Shown here: piece after piece, positions 16,194 to 25,842 of the stretch
How the letters are laid out: every line of letters starts with the position of its first letter
Position numbering within the stretch: the first letter of the stretch is position 1
NCBI RefSeq assembly: GCF_009208735.1
Contig: NZ_WFLJ01000021.1
Location: 1 to 64,000 of the forward strand
Direction of reading: 5' to 3'
Length of the DNA: 64,000 bases
Source of the DNA: Janthinobacterium rivuli
Lineage (GTDB): Bacteria; Pseudomonadota; Gammaproteobacteria; Burkholderiales; Burkholderiaceae_D
Made by a program: the position numbers and the translations under genes
The notes under the pieces: generated by a model
The model's database searches: none
Told to the model about the DNA's origin: nothing
What the model saw: only the letters and a program-made list of their open reading frames with translations

Positions 16194-18035
16194 TTAAATC
16201 GCACTATCCCAAGGCGCCGACAACCTCACCGCACAATTGATGAGGCCCACCATGGAGTAAGTCTGCGGGAAATTCCCCCACATCTCCCCCGTCACCGGAT
16301 GCGTGTCTTCCGACAGCAAACCCAGGTGATTGCGCGCCATCAACATCGTTTCGAAGATTTTGCGCGCCTCATCCTTCCTGCCGATGCGGGCCAGGGCGTC
16401 GATGCGCCAGAAGGTGCAGATGTTGAAGGCGGTCTCCGGCTTGCCGAAATCGTCGGGCGCTTCGTAGCGGCGCATGTAGGGGCCGTCGCACAGCGACGCT
16501 TCCAGCGCGTCGACGGTGGCGATGAAACGGGGGTCCATGGGGTCGATGAAGTTGACTTCCGCCATCAAGAGGACGGAGGCGTCCAAGTCGCGCCCGCCCA
16601 GGCTTTCGGCGAAGGCCTGGCGCTCTTCGCTCCACGCTTCGCGCAGCAGGCGTTCGCGGATCAGCACGGCACGGCTGTTCCAGTGGTCGGCCCGGTCGTC
16701 CAGCCCCAGCTTGTGCGCGACCTTCGCCAGGCGGTCGCAGGCCGCCCAGCTCATCAGCATGGACGAGGTGTGGACCCTGGCGCGCGTGCGCAATTCCCAC
16801 ATGCCCGCGTCGGGTTCAGCATGCAGGCGGAACGCCTGGTCGCCCACGGCTTCCAGCGCGGCAAACTCGGCCTTGCCGGCCCGGTGGAACAATCGGTGGT
16901 CGAGGAAAGCCTGCGCGGCGCCCAATACAATATTGCCGTAGACGTCGTGCTGGAAGTGTTCCTGCGCCTGGTTGCCCACGCGCACGGGGCCATTGCCCCG
17001 GTAGCCGGGCAGATGGTCGAGCGTCGATTCCGGCAACTGCTCTTCCAGGCCGATGCCGTACAGGGGCTGGATGTGGCCGCCTTTCGAGCGGGCGACGATA
17101 TTCGTCAGCCAGCGCAGGTATTCCTCCATCGTGCCCACTTCCGACAGGCTGTTGAGCGCACGCACGACGAAGAAGGCGTCGCGCAGCCAGCAGTAGCGGT
17201 AATCCCAGTTGCGGCTGCTGCCCGGCGCTTCCGGGATGCTGGTGGTCATGGCGGCGATGATGGCGCCCGTGTCTTCATATAAAGACAGCTTCAGGGTGAT
17301 GGCGGCGCGGATCACCACGTCCTGCCATTCCAGCGGCACGGCCAGGCGGCGCGTGTAGGTGCGCCAGTAGTTGATGGTTTCCTTTTCAAAGATGCGCGCC
17401 GTCTCGTCGATGCCGCCGGCCAGGGTTTCATCGGGGCCCAGCAGGAAGTTGGCGGTGCCGCCCAGCACGAAATACGTTTCGCTCAGCACATAGTTGAGCG
17501 ACACATCGGTGTTCAGGCGCAAGGTCTGTTCCGGCCCCACGTAACGGATGTGGTGGCTGCCCTGCGTGATCTGCGGCGCCAGCCTGCCCCAGTCGTAGCG
17601 GGGACGCAGGCGCACGCGGATGCGCACGGCGTGGTCGAGCGGGCGCACGCGGCGGATCAGCATCAGCGGGCGGAACATGCGGTCGCGGCTGAGGAAACGG
17701 GGCGCGAAATCCGTGATTTCCACGCCGCGCCCTTCGGTGTCGTACAGGCGCGTGCGCAGTACGGCCGTGTTCGGTTCATAGACTTGCTCGCTGCGCGCGA
17801 AGTTTTCAATGTCGATGGCCCACACGCTGCCGTTCTGCGTATCGTCCAATAATGTGTTGAAGACGGGGTCGCCGTCGAAACGGGGCAGGCAGGACCAGAC
17901 GACCTGCCCTGCCTGGTCGATCAGGGCGCTGAAGGCGCAATTGCCCACCACGCCGCAGTTCAGGGACGCCTGCGCGGGCGGCGTACTGGCGGCGGACGCG
18001 TGCGCGCCGCTGGGGGTGTCATACGATGTCGTCAT
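16194..18035 (-). CDS. Glycoside hydrolase family 15 protein (glucoamylase/trehalase-like)
   Basis: The 613-residue cytoplasmic-type protein has no signal peptide. An N-terminal beta-sandwich (about 25-230) starts with GVVGNCAFSALIDQAGQVVWSC. An (alpha/alpha)6 barrel follows with SSRNWDYRYCWLRDAFF, YGIGLEEQLPE and PDDFGKPETAFNICTFW. The glutamates in GLEEQLPE and near the C-terminus are where GH15 catalytic acids lie. Family members hydrolyse alpha-glucosides, and some actinobacterial ones are trehalases. It is the last gene of an otsA-otsB operon, three bases after otsB, so a role in trehalose or alpha-glucan turnover is likely. The exact substrate cannot be read from sequence. Confidence 0.88.
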   Translation of the reverse strand: MTTSYDTPSGAHASAASTPPAQASLNCGVVGNCAFSALIDQAGQVVWSCLPRFDGDPVFNTLLDDTQNGSVWAIDIENFARSEQVYEPNTAVLRTRLYDTEGRGVEITDFAPRFLSRDRMFRPLMLIRRVRPLDHAVRIRVRLRPRYDWGRLAPQITQGSHHIRYVGPEQTLRLNTDVSLNYVLSETYFVLGGTANFLLGPDETLAGGIDETARIFEKETINYWRTYTRRLAVPLEWQDVVIRAAITLKLSLYEDTGAIIAAMTTSIPEAPGSSRNWDYRYCWLRDAFFVVRALNSLSEVGTMEEYLRWLTNIVARSKGGHIQPLYGIGLEEQLPESTLDHLPGYRGNGPVRVGNQAQEHFQHDVYGNIVLGAAQAFLDHRLFHRAGKAEFAALEAVGDQAFRLHAEPDAGMWELRTRARVHTSSMLMSWAACDRLAKVAHKLGLDDRADHWNSRAVLIRERLLREAWSEERQAFAESLGGRDLDASVLLMAEVNFIDPMDPRFIATVDALEASLCDGPYMRRYEAPDDFGKPETAFNICTFWRIDALARIGRKDEARKIFETMLMARNHLGLLSEDTHPVTGEMWGNFPQTYSMVGLINCAVRLSAPWDSAI

Positions 18036-18038
18036 GGG

Positions 18039-18803
18039 CTACTCCTTCGAGGTCGTGGATACGGAGGCGGCCAGCAAGGCGGCGCGCAAGGCGCCGGGGC
18101 TGGCCAGGCGCAAGGCAGCGGCGCTGGGGCCGTTGCCCACTTTCACGCCCTGTCCGCCTGCTTGTTGTACAAAGGCAAAGCCTGCCTCGTCGGTGGTATC
18201 GTCACCCGCGAACACGGGCCGGCGGCCGGCGAACGGGGCTTCCTGCATGAAGGCGGCGATGGCGCCGCCCTTGTCGGTGGCGGCCGGCTTGGCTTCCAGG
18301 ACCATTTTGCCATGCAACAGCAACACCCCCGGGCACGCTTGCACGGCGGCCGTCATTTCCTGCAGGCACAATTGCTCCAGTTGCGGCGCCAGCCGGTAAT
18401 GCAGGGCGACGGCGCCCCGCTTCTGTTCCACCAGCAAGCCGGGGTGGACGGCGGCCAAGGCCTGCGCGCGCGTCAACACGGGCGACACGTCGGGCGTGGC
18501 CGCCACGCTGAACGTGCCATCGGCGCCGCGCCGCTCCACGCCATGCACGCCGGCCACCGGCAGCCTCAAAGGCGCCAGCATGGCGTCGATCTGCGCCACG
18601 GGGCGCCCGGAAATGAGGGCCAGCGCGCCGCCGTGGCGCTCGGCCAGCAGCGCCAGCGCCTCGACCACGCCCGGCTCCAGGCGCACGCCGTCGGGCGTGG
18701 GCGCCAGGTCGACCAGGGTGCCGTCAAAGTCGAGGAAAACGGCGCTGCAGGCAGTACTCAGCAGCCGCAACAGGGCCGCGCTATCGTCAGGGAGACTGGC
18801 CAT
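18039..18803 (-). CDS. otsB: Trehalose-6-phosphate phosphatase
   Basis: The 254-residue HAD-IIB phosphatase has FLDFDGTLVDLAPTPDGV (nucleophile and acid/base aspartates), ISGRP (motif II serine region), AGVHGVERR, KMVLEAKP with the conserved lysines, TDKGGAI, and GDDTTDEAGF (acidic motif). It removes phosphate from trehalose-6-phosphate made by OtsA. Its ATG overlaps the otsA stop by one base (TGATG), so the two enzymes are coupled. The GH15 gene follows at once. Confidence 0.95.
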   Translation of the reverse strand: MASLPDDSAALLRLLSTACSAVFLDFDGTLVDLAPTPDGVRLEPGVVEALALLAERHGGALALISGRPVAQIDAMLAPLRLPVAGVHGVERRGADGTFSVAATPDVSPVLTRAQALAAVHPGLLVEQKRGAVALHYRLAPQLEQLCLQEMTAAVQACPGVLLLHGKMVLEAKPAATDKGGAIAAFMQEAPFAGRRPVFAGDDTTDEAGFAFVQQAGGQGVKVGNGPSAAALRLASPGALRAALLAASVSTTSKE

Positions 18804-21091
18804 CAGATCCCCTTGCGCCGCTTGATACGGCTGTGCGCGTCGATCTTGGTCATGACCTTGTCGCGCTGGCGCAAGCGGGCGGCGTCCAGCAGCATGCGCC
18901 CGGCCCAGCGGTACACATTGAAATGTTTCACACGGGCCCGCATGCTCTTCATGCGCTCGCGCTGCTCCACGGGCGGCATCACGAGGGCGCGGTACAGGGC
19001 GTCTGCGCCCTGCTCGATATGATACGGGTTGATGATCAGCGCTTCATGCAGCTCGCGCGCGGCGCCCGTAAATTGCGACAGCACCAGCACACCCAGCTCG
19101 TCGTCGCGGGCGGCGATGAATTCCTTGGCCACCAGGTTCATGCCGTCATGCAAGCTCGTCACCATGCACACCTCGGAGGCGCGGAAATAACGCTGCAAAT
19201 CGTCCTGGCCATGGTGCTCGGCCTTCAGCAGGATGGGCACATAGTCGCCGCTGCCGAAGCGGCGGTTGATGCGCTCGACCATCTTGCGCACGCGCGCATC
19301 GAAACTTTGATATTCATCGAGCGACGCGCGGCTGGGAGCGGCGATTTGCACGAAGGTAAAGTTACCGACCATGCCAGGCTGCTGCTCCAGCATGCGCTCG
19401 ACGGCCTGGAAGCGCTCGACGATGCCTTTCGTGTAATCGAGGCGGTCCACGCCGATGCCCAGCAAATGGTCGGGCGCCACGCCCAGCTCGGCACGGATTT
19501 GCGCGCGGCACGTGGCCACGTCGGGCTGCGCCGGATCGTCTTCGGGCCAGGCGATGGAAATCGGGTAATCCTCGACCTGCGTCATCTCGCCGCCGTAGGA
19601 AATGGTCGACGCTTCCGGTTCGATACGGGTTTCCAGGTAGCGGTCCACCGTTTCGAGGAAATTCTTGCGGTGAAATGGCGTGTGGAAACCGAGGATCGTG
19701 CTGCCCAGCAAGCCGTCGAGGATTTCCTCGCGCCAAGGGCAAATACCGAACGATTCCGAGTTGGGCCAGGGGATATGCCAGAAAGTGATAATCGTCGCCT
19801 TCGGCAAGGCTTCGCGCACCATGCGCGGCAACAAGGCGAAGTGGTAATCCTGCACCAGCACGACGGGATTGTCCGTCTTCGCCTCGGCGATCACCGCGTC
19901 GGCGAAGCGGCGGTTGACTTTCACGTACTGGTCCCAGTCGGACGAGCGGAACACGGGGCGCACGTGGGCGATATGGCACAGCGGCCACATGCCTTCATTG
20001 GCGAAGCCATAATAGTAGCCCTGCTCTTCCTCTTCCGTCAGCCACACGCGGCGCAAGGTATAGCTGGGGTTGTCGGGCGGCACGGGCACGTGGTCGAGCT
20101 TGTCGACCGTCTCGCGGTCGGCGGAACCGGCGCCATGCGCGATCCATGTGCCGGAACAGGCGCGCATCACCGCTTCCACGGCCGTCACCAGGCCGCTGGC
20201 GGGGCGCTGGACGGTAATGCCAGCATCTGTTTTCGTGTGGATATACGGTTCGCGGTTCGACACCACCAGCACCTGATCTCCCTGCAAATCCGCTTCCAGC
20301 AAGGCGCGCAGCTTGTCCGGCGTCCAGTCGGACGACCAGCCATTGTCACCCTGGCGTTCCAGATGGTATTCCTGCAGCAATTCGCGCAAGTCGCCGATCA
20401 GCGGCTGCATTTCCGGCGGCGGCGCGGGCGCGGCGGCGGGCGCCGTGGCGGCGGCCACGGCGCCATTGCTTTTCGGCAGCAACTCGCCCCGCAAGATATC
20501 CTTCACGGCCGACAGCCAGCCGCGCCAGCTCAGGTGGGCCACGAAGACGGTCATCAGGGAAATGAGCACGGCCAGCACGGCCAGGAAGGCAAAGATGAAA
20601 CGCTTGGTATCGGTATTGCGGCGCTCGACAAAGCTCATGTCCTGCACCAGCACCAGGCGGCCCAGCTGGGACGCGTCCTGCATGACGGGCGTTTCGCTGA
20701 GGTGGACTTGGCCTTGCGGCAATTGCGCGAGGGATTTGTACAGGCCGCCCGTGGGAGGCGTGCTCCAGCAACCGATGGAGGCCGGGTATTGCGCGGATTG
20801 GTAGAGCAAATGGCCCGCATTGTCGCAAAAGCCGATGGCGATCAGGCGCTCGTCGCGCGTGGCGCCCTGGAACAGTTCTTTGACGCGCGTGGCGTCCTGC
20901 GCGGGCAGGTAGTCGGCGAGCGAAGGCCGGAGGGTTCCAGCGAGCAATTCCGCCCGGCTGTCGAGGTCGCGCACATACCAGCGCAGGGTGATATTGTCGA
21001 GCAGGGGTACCACGATATAAGCAAACAATCCCAGCACCAGGGCCAGTGGCAGGATGAAGCGCAAGGACATTCGGAGTGATCGTACTATCAT
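18803..21091 (-). CDS. otsA: Trehalose-6-phosphate synthase with N-terminal membrane-anchored sensor-like module
   Basis: The C-terminal GT20 domain (about residue 272 to 750) joins UDP-glucose to glucose-6-phosphate. It has [35 protein letters not shown] and [14 protein letters not shown], the donor-site signature. Unlike the usual cytosolic enzyme of about 470 residues, this one has about 270 extra N-terminal residues. TM1 (about 11-31) is followed by an extracytoplasmic domain of about 130 residues with two cysteines (Cys89 and Cys108), TM2 (about 165-187), and an Ala/Pro-rich linker (about 211-228). This resembles the front end of a sensor kinase. ATG 21091 is chosen for its AAGGA spacing; an upstream ATG-like extension lacks one. 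Activity may respond to an envelope signal such as osmotic strain; that is inference. Confidence 0.92.
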   Translation of the reverse strand: MIVRSLRMSLRFILPLALVLGLFAYIVVPLLDNITLRWYVRDLDSRAELLAGTLRPSLADYLPAQDATRVKELFQGATRDERLIAIGFCDNAGHLLYQSAQYPASIGCWSTPPTGGLYKSLAQLPQGQVHLSETPVMQDASQLGRLVLVQDMSFVERRNTDTKRFIFAFLAVLAVLISLMTVFVAHLSWRGWLSAVKDILRGELLPKSNGAVAAATAPAAAPAPPPEMQPLIGDLRELLQEYHLERQGDNGWSSDWTPDKLRALLEADLQGDQVLVVSNREPYIHTKTDAGITVQRPASGLVTAVEAVMRACSGTWIAHGAGSADRETVDKLDHVPVPPDNPSYTLRRVWLTEEEEQGYYYGFANEGMWPLCHIAHVRPVFRSSDWDQYVKVNRRFADAVIAEAKTDNPVVLVQDYHFALLPRMVREALPKATIITFWHIPWPNSESFGICPWREEILDGLLGSTILGFHTPFHRKNFLETVDRYLETRIEPEASTISYGGEMTQVEDYPISIAWPEDDPAQPDVATCRAQIRAELGVAPDHLLGIGVDRLDYTKGIVERFQAVERMLEQQPGMVGNFTFVQIAAPSRASLDEYQSFDARVRKMVERINRRFGSGDYVPILLKAEHHGQDDLQRYFRASEVCMVTSLHDGMNLVAKEFIAARDDELGVLVLSQFTGAARELHEALIINPYHIEQGADALYRALVMPPVEQRERMKSMRARVKHFNVYRWAGRMLLDAARLRQRDKVMTKIDAHSRIKRRKGI

Positions 21092-21329
21092 CGTTTTCCT
21101 TTGCAAAAACAAAAAGCATGGCAAGTATGACTATATTTCCACTGCGGCGACGCCCGTTTGCTTTCCGTATTGAAATGTCAACGTGACATGGCGCAGCGCA
21201 GCAATTTCATCCAGTATCCACGTTGATCGAAGTCTTATCCGTACGGCAACGCACGCCCCCGTTACGTCATCTGCCCGTAAAATAGCCGCTTCCGACATCC
21301 ATTTCACTCATTTCAAGGAGTTTTCGCCT

Positions 21330-22457
21330 ATGGATCTCAGCACGTTCCACTCGCTGATGGGAGGCCCGCTGCGCTCGGCGCTGACCGTGCTCGTTTCCGC
21401 CTTGCTCGTCACCCTGGTCGCCATCGGAGTGCACCGGGCCGGCATCGGCTTGCTGAAAAAACTGGCCAATGGCCACCCGTTCACCCGCAACCTCGCGCGC
21501 GTGGCCTTCCGCGCCAGCCAGTTGTCCATGATCGTCTTCGGCCTGCGCATGGTGCTGGCCAGCGCGCCCGACGACACGCCGGCACTGGTCGCCATGTCGC
21601 ATATCACCAGCGTGGCGCTGATCATCGCGCTGACCTGGCTGGCCATGCAATGCATCGAGTCGCTCAGCATCACGATTTCCCAGATCAATCCCGTCGACGC
21701 GGCCGACAACCTGCGCGCGCGGCGCCGCATCACGCAGGCCCGCGTGCTGACGCGCAGCGCGCACGCCATCGTCGTCCTGCTGGGCTTGTCCTTCGTGCTG
21801 CTGACCTTGCCCGGCGCGCGGCAGATCGGCGCCAGCCTGCTCGCCTCGGCCGGTGTGGCGGGCCTGGTGGCCGGTATCGCCGCCCGCCCCGTGCTGGGCA
21901 ATTTCATCGCCGGGCTGCAAATTGCGTTCTCTCAACCCATCCGCATCGACGACGTGCTGATCGTCAATGGCGAATGGGGCACGGTCGAGGAAATCAAGGG
22001 CACGTATGTGGTCGTGCGCGTGTGGGATGAACGGCGCCTGATCGTGCCGCTGCAGTGGTTCATCGAAAATCCGTTCGAGAACTGGACGCATACCTCCTCG
22101 GACATCCTGGGCACGGTCTTTCTGTGGCTCGATTTCAGCATCCCGATCGCGCCGCTGCGCGCGGAACTGACGCGCATCTGCGAAGGCGCCGCGCAATGGG
22201 ATGGCCGGGTCTGCACGGTGCAGGCGACGGATTCGAACGAGCGGGCCGTGCGCGTGCGTTTCCTCATCAGCGCGAAAGATTCGGGCACGGCCTTCGAGCT
22301 GCGCTGCATCGTGCGCGAGCAGATGCTGGCCTTCATCACCACCAATTATCCGCACAGCCTGCCCCGCCTGCGCTCCACGCACGACCCCATCGAAGTGCGC
22401 GCCATGCAGGCGCAGAACGACAGCGTGGCGCTGCACAAGGCGAAGACCATGGCGTAA
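21330..22457 (+). CDS. Mechanosensitive ion channel (MscS family)
   Basis: The 375-residue protein has four to five N-terminal TM helices. The last carries the glycine/alanine-packed pore helix (ASLLASAGVAGLVAGIAA, about 170-187), then the MscS beta domain (NFIAGLQIAFSQPIRIDDVL, VVRVWDERRLIVPLQWFIENPFENW) and an alpha/beta C-terminal domain. Such channels open under membrane tension to release solutes during hypo-osmotic shock. ATG 21330 has AAGGAG nine bases upstream. It is divergent from the trehalose operon and followed by a cation/proton antiporter, making an osmotic-stress neighbourhood. Confidence 0.92.
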   Translation: MDLSTFHSLMGGPLRSALTVLVSALLVTLVAIGVHRAGIGLLKKLANGHPFTRNLARVAFRASQLSMIVFGLRMVLASAPDDTPALVAMSHITSVALIIALTWLAMQCIESLSITISQINPVDAADNLRARRRITQARVLTRSAHAIVVLLGLSFVLLTLPGARQIGASLLASAGVAGLVAGIAARPVLGNFIAGLQIAFSQPIRIDDVLIVNGEWGTVEEIKGTYVVVRVWDERRLIVPLQWFIENPFENWTHTSSDILGTVFLWLDFSIPIAPLRAELTRICEGAAQWDGRVCTVQATDSNERAVRVRFLISAKDSGTAFELRCIVREQMLAFITTNYPHSLPRLRSTHDPIEVRAMQAQNDSVALHKAKTMA

Positions 22458-22504
22458 AACCTGCGGCGCGCTGCCCTGGCCCGCGCGCCGCTACAATGGT
22501 TCGC

Positions 22505-23800
22505 ATGAGCACCACCGCCTGGTTCATCCTGATCGGCTGCCTGATGCTGGCGCGCGGCCTGGGCGCCGACCGCATCACGCGCCTGCCTTTGACCTCGGCC
22601 ATGGCTTACCTGGGCGTGGGCCTGCTGCTGGGGCCCATGTTCCTCGGCCTGTTCGCGTTCGATCTGGTGCGGCAGGCCTCGCTGCTGGAAACCCTGACGG
22701 AAATCGCCGTCCTCATCTCTCTGTTTTCCGCCGGCGTCAAGATGCCCGTGCCCTTCAGCCTGGCGCGCTGGCTGCCCTCGCTCCGCCTGGCGTGGCTGTC
22801 GATGGCCATTTCCGTGGCCCTGGTGGCAGCTTTTGCATGTCTGGTGCTGGGCCTGCCCCTGGGCGCGGGCGTGCTGCTGGGCGCCATCCTCGCCCCCACC
22901 GACCCCGTGCTTGCCACCGACGTGCAGCTGCGCCATGCGGGCGACAGCGAGCAATTGCGCTTCATCCTGACCAGCGAGGCGGGCATGAACGATGGCAGCG
23001 GTTTTCCCTTCGTCATGCTGGGCCTGGGCTTGCTCGGCCTGCATGAGCTGGGCCCGCTTGGCGCCACCTGGCTGTGGCGCGATTTATGCTGGGCCAGCGG
23101 CGCCGCCATCGCCTTGGGCGCGGCCGGCGGCGCGCTGCTGGCCTGGCTGGGCTGGCAGGTGCGCGCCAAGGAACCGAAACACGCGATGCTGGACGACCTG
23201 GCGGCCCTGGGCTTGATCGCCCTCGTGTATGGCGTGGCCACCTGGCTGCACGCGTGGGGCTTTTTGGCCGTGTTCTTTGCCGGCGTGGCCTTGCGCCAGA
23301 CGGAGCTGCGGCTGGCCGGCGCGCCCGAAGACCGGCAAGGCTTGCTGCAGGCGGAAGAAACCCATGCCGTGTCCGCCGCCCAGCCGCACGACAGCGAGGT
23401 GCCGCTGACCGTCAGCGGCGAATCGCTCGTCTTCAAGGAACACCTGGAACGCCTGTCCGAACTGACCCTGGTGCTATTGCTGGGCGGCACCGTCACGGCC
23501 GCCGCCTGGAGCTGGCAGGCGTGGAGCGTGGCGCTGTTCCTGCTGCTCGTGGCGCGCCCGGCCAGCGTGATGCTGGGCTTGCTGGCGTCGGGCACCGGCA
23601 TGCGCCTGCGGGGACTGGCCGCCTGGTTCGGCGTGCGCGGCATCGGCTCGCTGTACTACCTCAGCTATGCCATCGCGCACGGCTTGCCGCCCGGCCTGGC
23701 GCGCGAGCTGGCCGATATCACCCTCGTCGTCGTCATCCTCTCCATCGTCGCGCACGGCCTGACGGTCAAGCCGCTGCTGGAACGCTACTGGCGCAAATGA
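22505..23800 (+). CDS. Cation:proton antiporter (CPA1/NhaP-like)
   Basis: The 431-residue protein has about 12 hydrophobic helices and the CPA signature LGAILAPTDPVLATDVQ, with the ion-coupling aspartate, and LTSEAGMNDGSGFPFV, with a second acidic pair. The late arginine motif WFGVRGIGSLYYLSYA is also typical of NhaP/CPA1 exchangers. It swaps sodium or potassium for protons across the inner membrane. Another in-frame ATG lies at 22496; 22505 is used because the sequence MSTTAWFILIG fits the family start. It follows the MscS gene by 47 bases and is probably co-transcribed. Confidence 0.88.
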   Translation: MSTTAWFILIGCLMLARGLGADRITRLPLTSAMAYLGVGLLLGPMFLGLFAFDLVRQASLLETLTEIAVLISLFSAGVKMPVPFSLARWLPSLRLAWLSMAISVALVAAFACLVLGLPLGAGVLLGAILAPTDPVLATDVQLRHAGDSEQLRFILTSEAGMNDGSGFPFVMLGLGLLGLHELGPLGATWLWRDLCWASGAAIALGAAGGALLAWLGWQVRAKEPKHAMLDDLAALGLIALVYGVATWLHAWGFLAVFFAGVALRQTELRLAGAPEDRQGLLQAEETHAVSAAQPHDSEVPLTVSGESLVFKEHLERLSELTLVLLLGGTVTAAAWSWQAWSVALFLLLVARPASVMLGLLASGTGMRLRGLAAWFGVRGIGSLYYLSYAIAHGLPPGLARELADITLVVVILSIVAHGLTVKPLLERYWRK

Positions 23801-23834
23801 CTGGTGCAAATAAGCACCGGTCAGCCCACTTTGT

Positions 23835-23858
23835 CATTGCTACACAGCAATGTTTTGT
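23835..23858 (+). terminator. Rho-independent terminator after the antiporter gene
   Basis: CATTGCT-ACAC-AGCAATG forms a perfect seven-base stem with a four-base loop, followed directly by TTTTGT. It lies 34 bases after the antiporter stop and before the beta-lactamase-like gene, so it should separate the two transcription units. Confidence 0.65.
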
Positions 23859-23922
23859 CAATCGCCCCTATGCCGGGCAGAAATATTGTTAAGATCATTC
23901 AAAATGGCAAAAGAGAGAATCA

Positions 23923-25104
23923 ATGAAACGACGAAGCGTGCTGGGACTGGGCGTCTCACTGGCCCTGCTGCAAACGGGCTGCGCCACCGATCCGGCCAGG
24001 CTGGCGTGGGAAACGGAATTTGACGGCTTCATGCGCGATGGCCTGGCCCGCACGGAAACGCCGGGCATGAGCGTGGCCGTGGTGCGCGGCGAGCAAACCG
24101 TTTTCACGCGCGGCTATGGCTGGGCCGACATCCAGGCCGGCAAGAAGGTCGATGCCAACACGGTGTTCCATGTCGCCTCCGTCAGCAAGCTCGTCACGGC
24201 CACGGCCGTCATGATGCTGCTGGAACAGGGCGCCTTCCAGCTCGACGACAAGGTGGCGGCTTACCTGGACTTCCCGCTCATGCACCCGAAGTTTCCCGAC
24301 GTGCCCATCACCTTTCGCCATTTGCTCAGCCACACCTCGGGCATTTCCGACGCCGTGTACGACAAGACGACGGCGTTCGCCGTGCAGGGCGACCCGCGCT
24401 TACCGCTGCGCGACTTCGTCAAGGGCTACCTGTCGCGCGGCGGCGCCTGGTACGACGCGGATGTTTCGTTTGCCGCCCGGCCCGGCACGGAATGGCGCTA
24501 CAGCAATGTGGGCATCGCCCTGCTCGGCTATCTGGTGGGCCGTTTGAACCCCGATGGCCTCGATGCCTTTGCGCACGAGCACCTGTTCGAACCGCTGGGC
24601 ATGGACAACACTGCGTGGAGCCTGGCCGGCTTGCCCCGGCGCGCCGTCGTCGCCCAGCCGTATGCGCACAAGGAAACGGGCCTGCAAGTGCTGCCGCCCG
24701 TCGGCTATCCGGACTGGCCGGCCGGCCTGCTGCGCAGCTCGGCGCATGACTTTGCCCGTTTCCTGGCCATTTTCAGCAATGGCGGCCGGGTCGATGGCCA
24801 CCGCTACCTGCAAGATGCCACCCTACAATTGTTTTTCGCCCCGCAAGCGGCCCCCGTCGTGCCCGCCGACTCGTCCGTGCGCCAGGCCCTGGTCTGGCTG
24901 CTGCGCGACGTGGACGGCAAGACGCTGGCCACGCACAGCGGCGGCGATCCGGGCGCCGCGTCCGTCGTCTGCGTCGACCGCGCCAGCAGGACGGCCGTGC
25001 TGGCCTTCGCCAACGTCAGCGCCGACAAGGAATTTCGTTCCTTCCAGAAAGAAGTCGTGCTGCGCCTGCTGGCCCACGGGCGCAGCGGCGCGCCGGCGAA
25101 ATAA
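23923..25104 (+). CDS. Serine hydrolase of the beta-lactamase/PBP (class C) family, lipoprotein
   Basis: The 393-residue protein has a lipoprotein signal ending in LLQTGC (Cys20 would be lipidated). It carries the three catalytic motifs of the class C/PBP4* fold: SVSK (Ser86 and Lys89), YSN (193-195) and HSGG (338-341). Such proteins (EstB, AmpH and DD-peptidase relatives) hydrolyse esters, small peptides or D-amino-acid bonds; few are true resistance beta-lactamases. HSGG instead of KTG argues against efficient cephalosporinase activity. It starts at an ATG with AGAGAG close upstream and stands alone after a terminator. Substrate unknown. Confidence 0.87.
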   Translation: MKRRSVLGLGVSLALLQTGCATDPARLAWETEFDGFMRDGLARTETPGMSVAVVRGEQTVFTRGYGWADIQAGKKVDANTVFHVASVSKLVTATAVMMLLEQGAFQLDDKVAAYLDFPLMHPKFPDVPITFRHLLSHTSGISDAVYDKTTAFAVQGDPRLPLRDFVKGYLSRGGAWYDADVSFAARPGTEWRYSNVGIALLGYLVGRLNPDGLDAFAHEHLFEPLGMDNTAWSLAGLPRRAVVAQPYAHKETGLQVLPPVGYPDWPAGLLRSSAHDFARFLAIFSNGGRVDGHRYLQDATLQLFFAPQAAPVVPADSSVRQALVWLLRDVDGKTLATHSGGDPGAASVVCVDRASRTAVLAFANVSADKEFRSFQKEVVLRLLAHGRSGAPAK

Positions 25105-25193
25105 GCATAGCCTTGTGTGAACGGACGCACGGTGGCGTCCGGGCAAGCACGTATGCTGTGCTGGTCGGACCTTTTTCAACACGGGAGACCAGC

Positions 25194-25367
25194 ATGACCA
25201 ATCGCATCGGCAACAAGGACGTGGCGCAACAGCGCAGCAAGAGTGAAAAAGCCCGCATCAAGGCGCAAAACATCGCCAGCGAGGCGGTGAAGATGGCCGA
25301 GGCGAAGGCCAAGTACCGCAACGCCGTGCGGGGCCAGCCCGCTCCCGCTGCGCCGCCCGGCAATTAA
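25194..25367 (+). CDS. Small basic hypothetical protein (57 aa)
   Basis: The 57-residue protein starts at ATG 25194 with CGGGAGA eight bases upstream. The first 47 residues look like a single charged helix rich in Lys, Arg, Gln and Ala (QQRSKSEKARIKAQNIASEA); the tail is Pro/Ala-rich. There is no signal or membrane segment. Its stop overlaps the stop of the convergent YkvA-type gene by four bases. I do not recognise the family; the good ribosome site and biased composition argue that it is real. Confidence 0.6.
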   Translation: MTNRIGNKDVAQQRSKSEKARIKAQNIASEAVKMAEAKAKYRNAVRGQPAPAAPPGN

Positions 25368-25750
25368 GAAGCGCCGAACCAGCCGCGCAGCTTCTCGGCC
25401 GCGCGCTGCTTGACGTCGGCCGTGATGTAGGTGGCGACCGTGGCGACGGCCGCCGCCAGCACGGCCAGGTCATCCGCATAGCCGACCACGGGCGTGATGT
25501 CGGGAATCGCATCGATGGGCGAAATGAAATAGCCGAGCGCGCCATAGATGGCCGTCTTGGCCCACAGCGGGGTATTCGGCTGCTGCGCCGCGTAGTACAG
25601 CCACAGCGCTTTCTCGATGACTTCGCGTCCCGCCGTCTTGGCGAACTTGACGACCTTGTCCCAGAAGCTGTCATCCGTATATTTCTTTTCATACTGCTTG
25701 TCGACCTGGGGGGCGTGGTCTTCTTCCAGATTCTTTTTTCTGCCAAACAT
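25364..25750 (-). CDS. YkvA family protein (DUF1232)
   Basis: The 128-residue protein carries the DUF1232 core, including IYGALGYFISPIDAIPD and GYADDLAVLAAAVATV. This is a short membrane-associated module found widely but of unknown function. The start at MFGRKKN (ATG 25750) has GGAG about six bases upstream; the longer reading frame upstream lacks a ribosome site. The N-terminal 30 residues are very charged (KKNLEEDHAPQVDKQYEKKY). It is divergent from topoisomerase IB, 92 bases away. Confidence 0.85.
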   Translation of the reverse strand: MFGRKKNLEEDHAPQVDKQYEKKYTDDSFWDKVVKFAKTAGREVIEKALWLYYAAQQPNTPLWAKTAIYGALGYFISPIDAIPDITPVVGYADDLAVLAAAVATVATYITADVKQRAAEKLRGWFGAS

Positions 25751-25842
25751 CTGCTGCTCCTGTCTGCCGCGCACGGCGTTACGAATGCGCACCTTAGCAT
25801 AACGGCGCGCAGGGCGCGCGGCGTGCAAGGTAAGCTATCTTC

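Noticed and set aside
18833-21079. A 748-residue plus-strand frame opposite otsA
   Set aside because: Antisense to the certain trehalose-phosphate synthase; composition is not protein-like.
23923-25104. An antibiotic-resistance beta-lactamase
   Set aside because: It has SxxK and YSN but HSGG instead of KTG and a lipoprotein signal, which fits a serine hydrolase or PBP-like esterase better than an AmpC resistance enzyme.
25122-25141. Seven-base inverted repeat CGGACGC/GCGTCCG after the beta-lactamase-like gene
   Set aside because: Short stem without a T-run; too weak to call a terminator.
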